Assembly (NCBI GenBank): GCA_041447245.1
Contig: JBGMEA010000006.1
Span: 159,794 to 223,793, forward strand
Length of the DNA stretch: 64,000 nt
Direction: 5' to 3'
Source of the DNA: JBGMEA01 sp041447245
GTDB taxonomy: Bacteria; Bacillota; Clostridia; Eubacteriales; Anaerofustaceae
Shown: positions 8,501 to 16,344 of the stretch, piece after piece
Layout of the letters: each line of letters starts with the position of its first letter
Numbering within the stretch: position 1 is the first letter of the stretch
Position numbers and translations under genes: made by a program
The notes under the pieces: generated by a model
The model's database searches: none
What the model was told of the DNA's origin: nothing
The model's input: the letters and a program-made list of their open reading frames with translations, nothing else

Positions 8501-10551
8501 TCAAGGGCTTCCGGGTCAACCAGCTCGCCGTTCACAATACCGGACTGCTCCAGCCGTTCCCGAATGGCCACCGGGTCGATATCCTCAAGATTGTCATACT
8601 CGGCCTCGGTATAAAACCTGTCGGCGGCGATAAGCTGAGCAATGCGCCGCTGCACCTTCGGCCACGGCAAGTCCATGGAGGTATTTCCCACGGTTACGGG
8701 AAAATTAGGTAAATCATCGCCGTACTCGGCCCGCAGGAACGCGGCGGTATCTTTGTCGCGGGCGTGTTCTCGCATATGCCGGACAACGGTGTGCTTGCTC
8801 CCAATATTCCCGTTCCATTCTTGGAGCGCTGCGTCAATATCCGCCTGGGCCGTGTCGCGCTGCTCCGGCTCTGATGCTGGAGGCATAGAAAAAGCGGAGG
8901 GCTTTTCGCTCTCCGCTGGCAGGATGGGCGGGCCTGCAATGGCAGGCGGGTCGGGAAATCCGTACCGCGCCCTTGGCATGGGGACACCGCCCTCCAGACC
9001 GGCATAGGCCCGTTCCAGCTCCGCATATTGTGCCTTTTCCTTGGCGGTGAGGTAGCGATCTTCCGCTATGAGCGTGCGCAACCGCTTGTCGATGGCGTTC
9101 CATTTGAGCGTTGTTTCCTGATTGGGGTCGTACCGCTGGATCACCATGCCTTTTGCGCCGTAATAGTTCACAAAGCCCCGCGAGCCGTCCAGAAAGGTAT
9201 GGCTGTGACCGAAATAGCCGTATTCGTCTTTTAGAAAAGACACGGCGGTTTTGCTGTCCGGCCCGTGCCGGTACAGGGCGTATAGGCGCAGCTTGCCCTC
9301 CGCGTATCCCGTACCGCGCCGCAGCTCTGCGTCAATATCTGCCTGTGAGACGGCAAAAGCGGAGGGCTTTACGCTCTCCACTTCGTCAATCCGCTGTATT
9401 TGTTCCTGTTCCGATGGAAAAAGGGTTAGCTGAAAATAAGTTCCGCCAGTATCGTTTCCTCTGCTTGGGCTTTCAGATTGTTCATTAGGCCCACCCAGCG
9501 CATCGGATCGGAGGCTTTCAGGCTCTCCGTCACGCCCGCCGATCTCATCAACTCCGGCATCATCCGCTCGATCCGGCTGTTCGCCGTCCGCTCGATCTCC
9601 AGCAGGTGCGGATACAGCTTCTCCGACAAAATCAGGCTGTTGTACTGTACCGGGCGATGCTCCTTCAGGTATGTTTTGCGCATCCTCCCGTATTTGCCGA
9701 TGCTCTCCGTCGGCTCCGTGATCGTCAGATCGGGAATCAGATAATCCCCGTTCTTGCTGTAAGTCAGTTCGCTCATTGCTGGCGCTCCTTTCCGCGAGAT
9801 GCTCCCGCTCATGATTTTTAACAATAAATTCAATTTGCCGCAGTATCTGCTGGGAAATCTGGCTGGCGGCCGTCCCCAGGGCGGCGACGGCGGCGGGCGT
9901 GTTAAAATCGAATACGGACAGAAAATCCTCGTGCTCCAAATACTCATTGGGGTCGATGCCGCAGCGTTTCATCAGCATGTAGGAAATGCTTACCATGACA
10001 GCTTCCCGAAATGCCACGCCTGCGTTAAATTCATCATAGTCCTCTAAAAAACTGCCGTCAATGTTATAGAGGATATCGCGCCGGTTGTCCAGCCAGTATT
10101 CGTCAGCCATCTGCGCGGCGATGCCTTGAAGCTGTTCGGCAAGGCTATCCGTACCGGAAACCTCGTATTCCCGTTCCAGCATGGCCGATACCGCGTCCGC
10201 ATGTTCGGGGTTCAGTTCCCAAAGGAAAGGGCGGCGGGAATTCTCCCTGCCGCCCGTGTCGGAAACGTCGAACACATATTTCAGCCTCGGCTTGTCGCCG
10301 CCCGTATCAATAAGAGCGATACCCTTAGCACCGCGCCGGACATACCGGCGCATTTTTTCATTCCAGAAGTCGTAGTCCGCACAAGCCGTCGCGTCCGGCT
10401 TCTGTGCGTAAATCATGAGCTGCTCATGATAGGGGTATTTGTAGAGCCGCGCGGCGGTAGTCAGAAACGCCGTCCAGCGTTCGCGGCTTCCAGTGAGCTG
10501 CTGCGCAGCCTGATCGGCCATCTGCGCGAAGGCTTGTACTTTGCTGGGCAT
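2581..10551 (-). CDS. Giant N6-adenine methylase / SNF2-like helicase of the ICE
   Basis: 2,656 residues from the ATG at 10551 (AGGAGG upstream). Residues about 10-130 form an ArdC-N-like ssDNA-binding region (LYKYPYHEQLMIYAQKPDAT). Two similar copies of a domain start near residues 402 and 568 (QADIDAEL / QADIDAAL). A methylase has motif I ILEPACGVGNFF near 1130 and NVPFG near 1194. The SNF2 helicase has Walker A EVGAGKT near 1804, DESH near 1968, and motif VI KGRIVRQGN near 2340. The C-terminus is coiled-coil-like. Such proteins are conserved in Tn1549/CTn elements and probably protect or remodel transferred DNA. It overlaps the DUF3849 start by one base. The catalytic role is inferred; the domains are clear. 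Confidence 0.92.
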   Translation of the reverse strand: MPSKVQAFAQMADQAAQQLTGSRERWTAFLTTAARLYKYPYHEQLMIYAQKPDATACADYDFWNEKMRRYVRRGAKGIALIDTGGDKPRLKYVFDVSDTGGRENSRRPFLWELNPEHADAVSAMLEREYEVSGTDSLAEQLQGIAAQMADEYWLDNRRDILYNIDGSFLEDYDEFNAGVAFREAVMVSISYMLMKRCGIDPNEYLEHEDFLSVFDFNTPAAVAALGTAASQISQQILRQIEFIVKNHEREHLAERSASNERTDLQQERGLSDSRSDDHGADGEHRQIREDAQNIPEGASPGTVQQPDFVGEAVSAPAGDRADGEQPDRADDAGVDEIGGRDGEPESLRSDALGGPNEQSESPSRGNDTGGTYFQLTLFPSEQEQIQRIDEVESVKPSAFAVSQADIDAELRRGTGYAEGKLRLYALYRHGPDSKTAVSFLKDEYGYFGHSHTFLDGSRGFVNYYGAKGMVIQRYDPNQETTLKWNAIDKRLRTLIAEDRYLTAKEKAQYAELERAYAGLEGGVPMPRARYGFPDPPAIAGPPILPAESEKPSAFSMPPASEPEQRDTAQADIDAALQEWNGNIGSKHTVVRHMREHARDKDTAAFLRAEYGDDLPNFPVTVGNTSMDLPWPKVQRRIAQLIAADRFYTEAEYDNLEDIDPVAIRERLEQSGIVNGELVDPEALDRNPFIQQVTADAERIAQAEQPAPPDLSGQPMTRTGDTITIGRGDAAHEVDVTLSDKQWIQMQRAISDNAAFPSPYQVGDTVYLDDKPFEITNIGTFDIQLRDPALAYPIFRAESRENFERLLRRDSRNGPITEFLAADLERIDADLREALTSGLLEQRDKEHIAGYFRENEGNTRVTQRLSETYAGVSETVELTTSETADIFADTVGFEVNIHDKFESRRRASWPDIAPILRALYQQEQDGFFHEPVLREPVNLAGTPSYEVGDHAVLDYGGQELSGTMCYVGDKDVRIDTGPYSWSHEVISRDAFESGIRQDERNTALFALEQPAAENFRITDDNLGAGGAKAKFHANIEAIRTLQTLEADGRAATPEEQEILSRYVGWGGLADAFDDSKPAWVNEYKELQSLLSPEEYESARASTLNAHYTSPTVIRAIYEAVGNMGFRTGNILEPACGVGNFFGCLPEEMTASRLYGVELDGITGRIAKQLYPNADIIVAGFETTDRRDFYDLAVGNVPFGQYQVNDRAYNKLGFSIHDYFFAKTLDQVRPGGVIAFVTSRYTMDKQSPEVRRYIARRAELLGAIRLPNNAFKANAGTEVVSDILFLKKRDRPIEIEPDWVHLGRKEDGFAINSYFIDHPEMVLGTPSSESTQYGRQDYTVAPIPGADLADQLHEAVTHISGQYTEAELPDLGEGETIDTSLPADPSVKNYSYTVVDGEVYYRENSRMVQPDLNDTAIERVRGMVELRDCVHQLINLQMDEFTPDAAIREKQAELNRLYDAFSAKYDRISSRGNKLAFSDDSSYYLLCSLEVLDDDGNFERKADMFTKRTIRQQCSVTSVDTAAEALAVSIGERAKVDLPFMAQLSGLSEEQVIADLTGVIFKNPTYGDDPLAGWQTADEYLSGNVRQKLREARRAAERDPSFQLNVEALEKAQPKDLDASEIEVRLGATWIDKAYIQQFMEETFNTPRYLRGTIEVKYAAYTAEWQITNKTRVPYSDVAAYTTYGTDRANAYRILEDSLNLRDIRIYDTVEDADGKERRVLNAKETTLASQKQQAIRDAFRDWIWRDPERRQTLVKQYNEEMNSTRPREYDGRHITFSGMNPEITLREHQKNAIAHILYGGNTLLAHEVGAGKTFEMVAACMEGKRLGLCQKSIFVVPNHLTEQWASEFLRLYPSANLLVTTKKDFETHNRKKFCARIATGDYDAVIIGHSQFERIPISPERQERLLQEQIWEITDGIAEVEESGGERFTIKQLERTKKGLEARLEKLQASDRKDDVVTFEQLGVDRMFVDESHNYKNLFLYTKMRNVAGLATTDAQKSSDMFAKCRYMDELTGNRGIIFATGTPISNSMTEMYTIQRYLQYDRLKELDMTHFDCWASRFGETTTAIELAPEGTGYRARTRFAKFFNLPELMNLFREVADIKTADQLDLPVPEAVFHNVAAHPTEHQKEMVQALSERASLVHSGTVDPSVDNMLKITSDGRKLGLDQRIINPMLPDEPQSKVNLCVDNIFDIWDKGQPEKLTQLVFCDISTPKTGTANAQAIAAKAGDKTINGVELHALENMKEATDTPDETAFTVYEDIRQKLLARGVPAEQVAFIHSANTDVRKKELFAKVRSGQVRILLGSTFKMGAGTNVQDRLVALHDLDCPWRPGDLEQRKGRIVRQGNGNEQVHIYRYVTEGTFDSYLYQTVETKQKFISQIMSSKSPVRSCEDIDETALSYAEIKALCAGNPLIKERMDLDIDVSRLRLMKADHQSKQFRLEDNLLKYFPEQIEQSKGFIRGFQADMVTLAAHPHPMDGFSGMEVRGDQLTDKENAGAALLDACKEVKGRDPVSVGSYRGFAMQVSFDAFEKVYNLTLKGEMSHRIELGKDARGNLTRIDNALAQMPERLKSVQSQLDNLYAQVEAAKLEVGKPFPQEAELQEKSARLTELTVQLNMDRPSQQAERTIAKAERPSVLDKLKAPCICGAGEKKKDFQLEVR

Positions 10552-10552
10552 G

Positions 10553-10783
10553 TTATTCCTCCTGTTCCTCATAGTCGGGAATGAGCGTTTCGGAAAGATC
10601 GGCGTATTCCTCATCGCTCATGGTAGAGAGCTTTTCCGTAACGGAACGCGTCAGCTCTGAAAGCTCCGTTTCGTTCGGTTCCAGATGGGTTTGCATGGCA
10701 GTAAGCTCCGCTATCAGGCCCTGCCGGGTGCCGGTATTGTAAATGCACATCAGATTTGTTTCCTCTACTGTAAATCTTTCCAT
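10553..10783 (-). CDS. Transposon-transfer assisting protein (TTRAP family)
   Basis: 76 residues, MERFTVEETNLMCIYNTGTR, start at 10783 with GGAGA upstream and only a few bases after the LtrC-like gene; it stops two bases before the start of the giant helicase. The FTVEETNLMCIY...R..LI pattern and acidic C-terminus fit the TTRAP family found in conjugative transposons. The biochemical role is unknown; the context suggests it is part of the DNA-transfer operon. Confidence 0.82.
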   Translation of the reverse strand: MERFTVEETNLMCIYNTGTRQGLIAELTAMQTHLEPNETELSELTRSVTEKLSTMSDEEYADLSETLIPDYEEQEE

Positions 10784-10785
10784 AT

Positions 10786-12816
10786 CTATCTCTCCATTTC
10801 CGCGCCCTTTGAGGGCGCTGTTTTGTAACGTTCCGGTTTCGTGGACTGCGCGGTAAGCTGTTCCAACACAGATTTGCGCTTATCCGCGCGCTCGTCATGG
10901 ACTGCCCGCGCCAGATCGGAAAGGGAAATCTGTCCTCCAGCCTTGACCTGGGCTTCCAACTCCGCGATACTTGGATTTTTGCCGTTATTGATGATGCCGT
11001 CGATCATGCCATAATCATCCTCCAACGCCATTTCCGCATTTTTCAGGTGGTTTTCAGGTTGCAGAAAGGCCGGAAGCTCCTTGAAACCGAAGCTGTCAAC
11101 GTAATGACAGGATACAGCGCCGCTTTGCTTGAGGGCAACGATGTCGCTGACGGAAAGGCTATGCCCCTTAAAATCCGAAGGGTGGTCGATGTTGAATCTT
11201 TCCCATAAGGCGTTCAGCTTTTCGGGCGTGCTGCCGGTATCGGTAAGCCGATCCGTGTAAATCAGATCATAATTGTCACGCTCGACGGTAAGACCCACGG
11301 CTTGCAGGCGCTCCAGCGGCTCAAACCGTATATCCCGAGTTTCCTCCGTATGTTTGAGCTGATAGATAGCAAAGGCGTCGGAAGGATTACAGAGGAAGTT
11401 GTTTTCAAGTTCTTGCCGCGTAACCTCATGGCCTTCCATAAGCGACAGGTATTCCTGGCTCTGCTCCCATTCCTCCCGGTTGATTCCGAACATTCCGGTA
11501 TGGCCGTCTATATCGTCCCGATCAAAAGCCATGCCAGCGCCGTTTCCGTCATAGAGCATATAAACAGCGAAATCTTTTTCATACAGCTCCGCAGCGCGAT
11601 CAGCAGAGAGAGGAAGCATGTCATCTTCGGTGTAGCCGTAAGCGTCGCGGTCAGCAATCGTCAGCGTGGGGTCGGGCATAGGATATACATCTGGGGCGGA
11701 GAGTTTAGGTGTATCCGGTAAGGGGCCGGATTCCTCATAGCTGGACGCAGCGGTGGGCTGCTCCGGCGTGAATGGCGGGGGGCCAGGTTCAGTATGATCA
11801 GAAATGGTGATTTGCGGCTCCTGGACAGATTGTTCAGGTGTAGGCTCCGGCTGCTGCTCCGGTGCGGACAGGTCGATGCCACGTTCCTTTGCGATATCGG
11901 TAAAATGGCGGTCAATATCGCTGATGAAGCCGGAAGCGGTCTGATTGATGGTTTCCAGAGAAGCCCGCAGCTCCGGCAGTTCCTTATCTTTGCTCCATGA
12001 TGCGATATACCCGAAGCTGTTTTCGCCGGTGGAGATACCGTAGTAGGCGCAGACAGCAAAAGAAATGCTTTCGGCTTCAACTTCCTCGGTACGGCGGTCT
12101 TTAGGTTTGGGCGGCTCGGCGGCTTCATCGCCCTGGGCGGCGGCAATCTTTGCTTGCTCCCGATTATGTAGCTTGGAGTGGGCAATTTCGTGGATAGCCG
12201 CCGAAACGGTCTGCACCTCGCTCATCCCCTCCCGGATGGCGATGCGCTGATCGGTCAAGCTGAAATAGCCGTCCGAATTATCCGCGATGCGCTCAAAGCC
12301 TATCGGCACGGGAGAGGAACGCCGCAGCGCCTCCATGAAAATCTCATATTGCTGCACATTGCCGGTGAGGTTGCTGGCAAGTTGGGGCAGCGGCTTGCCC
12401 TCGGTCTGCGATACATCGAATACGGACACCACTTTGTACATGGGGATTTTGATTTCCTTTTCCTCCATGACGATGCTGCCGTCCGGGTTCAGGATGGGGG
12501 CGTGGGTGTCGGGATCGAGCTTTTCCTGCTCGATTTTCTTCTTAAAAGGCGTAGGGGCGATGATTTTAATCCCTTTTTCACCGCGCCTGACGTTACGCTC
12601 AAACTGGTCGCGCCATTTGTTGAAACCTGCCACAAGGGTGGCGTCAGGCTTCTGCATGGCGATCAGGACGGTGTTGTTGAGGGAACAGCGGTGAAAACGG
12701 CTCATGGTGCGCAGGTATTCCATATATTTGTCGCTCTGGAACAGGTCTTTTATGCCCTGCTCAATGCTGTCGGTGATTTCCTTCAGCCGGTCTTTATTTT
12801 TATCATGGTCAGCCAC
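10786..12816 (-). CDS. ArdC/LtrC-like antirestriction metallopeptidase with YodL and DUF4316-like C-terminus
   Basis: 676 residues from a GTG at 12816 (GGAGG 12 bases upstream). The N-terminal ssDNA-binding ArdC-N domain (residues about 15-95, MQKPDATLVAGFNKW) is followed near residue 210 by HEIAHSKLH, a zinc-metallopeptidase HExxH. A Pro/Glu-rich linker spans about 325-385. The C-terminal half carries YodL-like (FKGHSLSVSDIVALKQSG) and DUF4316-like (LKNAEMALEDDYGMIDGI) segments. ArdC proteins protect incoming single-stranded plasmid DNA from host nucleases. The N-terminal domain resembles that of the giant helicase, so both may bind the transferred strand. Confidence 0.86.
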   Translation of the reverse strand: MADHDKNKDRLKEITDSIEQGIKDLFQSDKYMEYLRTMSRFHRCSLNNTVLIAMQKPDATLVAGFNKWRDQFERNVRRGEKGIKIIAPTPFKKKIEQEKLDPDTHAPILNPDGSIVMEEKEIKIPMYKVVSVFDVSQTEGKPLPQLASNLTGNVQQYEIFMEALRRSSPVPIGFERIADNSDGYFSLTDQRIAIREGMSEVQTVSAAIHEIAHSKLHNREQAKIAAAQGDEAAEPPKPKDRRTEEVEAESISFAVCAYYGISTGENSFGYIASWSKDKELPELRASLETINQTASGFISDIDRHFTDIAKERGIDLSAPEQQPEPTPEQSVQEPQITISDHTEPGPPPFTPEQPTAASSYEESGPLPDTPKLSAPDVYPMPDPTLTIADRDAYGYTEDDMLPLSADRAAELYEKDFAVYMLYDGNGAGMAFDRDDIDGHTGMFGINREEWEQSQEYLSLMEGHEVTRQELENNFLCNPSDAFAIYQLKHTEETRDIRFEPLERLQAVGLTVERDNYDLIYTDRLTDTGSTPEKLNALWERFNIDHPSDFKGHSLSVSDIVALKQSGAVSCHYVDSFGFKELPAFLQPENHLKNAEMALEDDYGMIDGIINNGKNPSIAELEAQVKAGGQISLSDLARAVHDERADKRKSVLEQLTAQSTKPERYKTAPSKGAEMER

Positions 12817-12830
12817 AATGCTGCCTCCTT

Positions 12831-13538
12831 TCAGCGTTCATTATTGAGGGTGCCGTGTTTATGTTTCGGCGATCCGGACGGTCTGGATTTTGGGGAATTC
12901 AAACGCTCTTTGACGGAGGGCCTGACCTTCGCGCCAGTGATGCGGTACGCTGTGGGGACGCTGCGGTTCTTTTCAAAATAAGGCGTCCATTCGTCGCCGG
13001 TGGGCAGAACGTAACCGTGTGCGGTGAACGCGCCGCGCTCCGCCTCGGCGGCAATCATCCCCAGCTTTTCAAAGTCAATGGCTGCTTTCCATTTTTCCGG
13101 CATGTCCACCATGCCGGATTGATAGGCGTAATATCGGCCCAATGCGTCGGCGTTTTTCGCCTCGGGAATCAGCAGAAAAAACTCGCTGTTTTCCTGAAAG
13201 TCGATGATCTGCTCCAGCTTCCGCAAACGCAGGGGGCTTTCTGAAACCGCGTCCAGCAATTCCCGCTCTGGCGGTGTCAGTGCCGCGATCCGCGCCGCCG
13301 CATAATTCAGCTCATCCGGCGTGGCATTTATTACAGCATCGGGATTGACCGCCAGAAGCTGATCCAGCGCGGGAATATCGCTGATAAAATCAGTGACCTC
13401 GCAGACCGTTCCTATGGTTCCCGCGCCAATGCTCCGCATAGCCTCTTGGAATTGCTCCGGTTTGGAGGGGAGTGTAAGAATTACGCTTCTGTACGGGTCC
13501 ACGGTACTGGTAAACCGCATTTTTGTGTAATTGTTCAT
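12831..13538 (-). CDS. ardA: Antirestriction protein ArdA
   Basis: 235 residues, MNNYTKMRFTSTVDPYRSV, with AAGGAG upstream of the ATG at 13538. The sequence fits the ArdA family of Tn916/Tn1549-type elements, including the acidic surface expected of a DNA mimic (LDAVSESPLRLRKLEQIIDF and flanking regions). ArdA mimics B-form DNA and inhibits type I restriction enzymes, so it helps the element enter a new host. A GC-rich hairpin (CCCCG...CGGGG, 13579-13599) in the gap upstream may act as an attenuator. Confidence 0.86.
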   Translation of the reverse strand: MNNYTKMRFTSTVDPYRSVILTLPSKPEQFQEAMRSIGAGTIGTVCEVTDFISDIPALDQLLAVNPDAVINATPDELNYAAARIAALTPPERELLDAVSESPLRLRKLEQIIDFQENSEFFLLIPEAKNADALGRYYAYQSGMVDMPEKWKAAIDFEKLGMIAAEAERGAFTAHGYVLPTGDEWTPYFEKNRSVPTAYRITGAKVRPSVKERLNSPKSRPSGSPKHKHGTLNNER

Positions 13539-13623
13539 ATCTGTTAGCTCCTTTCAGAATCCGGGGAAATAAAAACAGCACGCCCCGCACAGGCCGGGGT
13601 AAACCTATGCAGGAGCGCGCTCG

Positions 13624-13926
13624 CTATTCATTTTGGGAGCGTATGCTCCTGTCGGGAGGGCATATTTTCGCTTCTTTTGCGCGCTTGCTGTCGGCGGCCC
13701 GCCGCGCATCGCTATACGGCTCCCGGACGGATACGCAGCTTTTGGGAACGATAAAACTGGCGGCTCCATGAGATTCCCGGCGCTCCAGCCTAACTTTATC
13801 GGGGTATTTGACCGTCAGGCGCAGCAGCTTCTCACGCAGCTTCGGATTGTGGGTATAAACGCTGGCCGTATCTTCTTCCTCGTTGAAATTGATGACGGTT
13901 TCTTGTTCGTAACGGGAGAGTTTCAT
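13624..13926 (-). CDS. Conserved ICE protein of unknown function
   Basis: 100 residues, MKLSRYEQETVINFNEEEDT, from the ATG at 13926 with a purine-rich site upstream; the longer frame to 14022 lies in the preceding gene. Small proteins with this opening are common in Tn1549-like elements next to ardA and topB. It is strongly basic in the C-terminal third (SDARRAADSKRAKEAK). The last codons (RSIRS) coincide with the 17-bp palindromic repeat at 13636-13652. No catalytic motif is seen. Confidence 0.68.
   Translation of the reverse strand: MKLSRYEQETVINFNEEEDTASVYTHNPKLREKLLRLTVKYPDKVRLERRESHGAASFIVPKSCVSVREPYSDARRAADSKRAKEAKICPPDRSIRSQNE
13636..13652 (-). repeat. Copy B of the 17-bp palindromic repeat
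   Basis: Reverse complement of the sequence at 1462-1478, lying inside the final codons of the preceding small gene. The two copies are about 12 kb apart in inverted orientation. Confidence 0.55.
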
Positions 13927-13939
13927 AGGAATTTCCCCC

Positions 13940-14248
13940 TTACCGTTCAGGCTCGCCGCGCTTGGGGGACTTATACGGTTTGGAAAGCACCTCCCGGAAC
14001 GCACGAATCTTACCGGATGCATCCCGCATCGGCGTGAAGATATGCGGCGTTCTTAAATACATGCTGTCCATGCTAGCGCCGCCGTAATACCTGCCTTGGG
14101 GATCGCGTTCGCTTTCAAGCAGAACTAAACCGTTTGCCAGCATAAAACCCGATACCATGCGGCGGTTGACGCCCGGCAAGCCCATCGGGAGTTCTCTTTC
14201 CTTGATGGGGATTTCCGGGCCTAATTGCTCCGACATGTTTTTCGCCAT
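13940..14248 (-). CDS. Conserved ICE protein of unknown function
   Basis: 102 residues beginning MAKNMSEQLGPEIPIKEREL. I chose ATG 14248 because AAGGAG lies 9 bases upstream; the GTG at 14257 would overlap that site. There is no transmembrane segment. LPGVNRRMVSGFMLANGLVL and DSMYLRTPHIFTPMRD suggest a small globular fold conserved in this class of elements. It sits between topB and the other small protein with short gaps, so it is part of the same operon. Function unknown. Confidence 0.65.
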   Translation of the reverse strand: MAKNMSEQLGPEIPIKERELPMGLPGVNRRMVSGFMLANGLVLLESERDPQGRYYGGASMDSMYLRTPHIFTPMRDASGKIRAFREVLSKPYKSPKRGEPER

Positions 14249-14253
14249 GGCGC

Positions 14254-16344
14254 TCACTCCTTCTTGCCTGAAAACTCCAGCTTGAAATTGACATACTGTC
14301 CACCGGTATCATCCAGCACAACTACAGCATCGTAGGTCTTACCGGTTTTTTCGGAATAACAGCTAGGCAGCGCCGCCCGCCCGTCCTTAAGGAGAGCGGC
14401 GACGATCTTCTTCGTCAGCTCCTTTTTCTTGGCGGTAAAGAAGCGGTTGTCTTTCCAGAGGACAAACCCACAAGTTCGGTTTTCACAGGAAAAGCCTTTT
14501 TTGCTCTCCGTCACACGGCTGCCGCAGCGAGGGCAGATGCCTATCGTTTCCCGGTCGGAGGGAAACGCCGCGCGTGCTTCCGGCTCATAGGTTTGCACCA
14601 ATTCGCCGGTCATGGCGATGATGCCATTCATGAAGCCGGTGGCTGCCAGTGCGCCGCGCTCCACCTGCTTTAGCTGTTCTTCCCAATCGGCGGTAAGCAC
14701 CGGGGATTTGAGCGTTTCTGGCAGGACGGCGATCAGGGCAGCGCCCTTTTCCGTAGGCAGCATATATTTTGCTTTCTTGGCCGTTTTGCGCTCCACAAGG
14801 CTGGTCTTTACCAGCTTTTCGATGATCCCGGCACGGGTTGCGGGCGTGCCCAAGCCCTTGCGCTCAGCATCTTCGGACATATCCTCCGCGCCCGCCGTTT
14901 CCATAGCGGAAAGCAGCGTATCCTCGGTAAAATGCTTGGGCGGCGTAGTCTTGCCCTCTTTAACAGCGGCAACCATTACCTCAAATTTCTGCCCCTCGGC
15001 CAAGATGGGCAGTGGCTTGATTGCGTCATCCTTGTTGTCCTCCGGCTGCTGTTTCAGGGTTTCCCGGAACCGCTGCTCAGCCTCCTTCCAGCCGGGTGCG
15101 AGGATAGATTTACCCTTGGCGGTAAAGGGATGGCCCGCGCAGTCCAGCGTGATGGTAGTTTCGTTATAATCATGCTTGTTGCCCACGGCGCAAATCAGCC
15201 GGACAGCAATCATGTACAATACAGCGCGTTCCCCAGCAGGGAGTGCATCCAGGTCGGTTCCCCGCATGGTCAGCGTGGGGATAATGGCGTGATGGTCGGA
15301 CACTTTGGCATTGGCGATTATCTGCACCGGGTTCATATATACCGCCGTCCCTTTTATAAAGGGTAGGACTTTGACAACGGCATTGATTAACACAGGCAGG
15401 TTCCCGGCCATATCCTCCGTCAGATACCGGCTGTCGGTTCGAGGGTAGGTACAGAGCTTCTTTTCATAAAGAGACTGCACATAGTCAAGGGTCTGCTGGG
15501 CGGTGTACCCGTACAGGCGGTTGGCCTCCCGCTGGAGCGTAGTCAGGTCGTAGAGTTTGGGCGCCACGTCGGATTTGTCCTTGCGTTCGACAGTTTTTAT
15601 GACGGCGGTCTGATCAAGGCAGGCGTTTTTCAGCTTTTCAGCCTCAGACTTATCCGTCAGACGGTCGCTGGTAGCGGCAAATCCGTTCAGGGCAATGGTC
15701 ACGTTGTAAAAGGGAATGGACTTGAAAGCCGCGATAGCGGCCTCCCGCTGAACAAGCATGGCCAGCGTCGGGGACTGCACACGGCCCACGTTCAAGGTCT
15801 GTCCGTACAGCACGGAAAACAGGCGGGTGGCGTTGATGCCTACCAGCCAGTCAGCCTGGGAACGGCACAGCGCCGATTGATACAGATTATCGTAGTCAGC
15901 GCTGTCTTTCAAATTCTGAAAGCCCTCGACAATGGCGCTTTCCTCCATAGATGAAATCCAGAGCCTTTGCACCGGCTTCGTGCAGCCGCAATATGAGTAG
16001 ACAATCCGGAAGATAAGCTCTCCTTCGCGCCCGGCGTCGGTGGCGCAGACGATACCGTCCACGTCCTTGCGGGACATGAGATTCCGCAGAATATTGAGCT
16101 GTTTTTCCTTGCCTTTCGGGACAACATACTTCCATCGGTCGGGCAGGATAGGCAAATCCTCCCGACGCCATTTGGCGTATTTTTCATCATAGGCATCGGC
16201 GGGAGCCAATTCCACAAGATGTCCCACGCACCAGGAAACGAGTATTCCGTTCCCCTGACAATATCCGTCCTTGCGCTCTTTCACACCGATCACGGCGGCG
16301 ATGGACTGCGCAACGGACGGTTTTTCGGCAATTACAAGTCGCAT
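14254..16344 (-). CDS. topB: DNA topoisomerase III (type IA)
   Basis: 696 residues, MRLVIAEKPSVAQSIAAVIG, with AAAGGAGG upstream. The N-terminal TOPRIM domain (ATDAGREGELIFR, residues about 103-115) and the catalytic tyrosine motif CTYPRTDSRYL near residue 301 are intact. The C-terminus has a four-cysteine zinc ribbon (CPRCG...C...CGF, near residues 610-645). TopB relaxes single-stranded or recombination intermediates and is carried by many conjugative elements, probably to process DNA during transfer or replication. It overlaps the downstream end of the small Cys-rich gene by 13 bases. Confidence 0.95.
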   Translation of the reverse strand: MRLVIAEKPSVAQSIAAVIGVKERKDGYCQGNGILVSWCVGHLVELAPADAYDEKYAKWRREDLPILPDRWKYVVPKGKEKQLNILRNLMSRKDVDGIVCATDAGREGELIFRIVYSYCGCTKPVQRLWISSMEESAIVEGFQNLKDSADYDNLYQSALCRSQADWLVGINATRLFSVLYGQTLNVGRVQSPTLAMLVQREAAIAAFKSIPFYNVTIALNGFAATSDRLTDKSEAEKLKNACLDQTAVIKTVERKDKSDVAPKLYDLTTLQREANRLYGYTAQQTLDYVQSLYEKKLCTYPRTDSRYLTEDMAGNLPVLINAVVKVLPFIKGTAVYMNPVQIIANAKVSDHHAIIPTLTMRGTDLDALPAGERAVLYMIAVRLICAVGNKHDYNETTITLDCAGHPFTAKGKSILAPGWKEAEQRFRETLKQQPEDNKDDAIKPLPILAEGQKFEVMVAAVKEGKTTPPKHFTEDTLLSAMETAGAEDMSEDAERKGLGTPATRAGIIEKLVKTSLVERKTAKKAKYMLPTEKGAALIAVLPETLKSPVLTADWEEQLKQVERGALAATGFMNGIIAMTGELVQTYEPEARAAFPSDRETIGICPRCGSRVTESKKGFSCENRTCGFVLWKDNRFFTAKKKELTKKIVAALLKDGRAALPSCYSEKTGKTYDAVVVLDDTGGQYVNFKLEFSGKKE

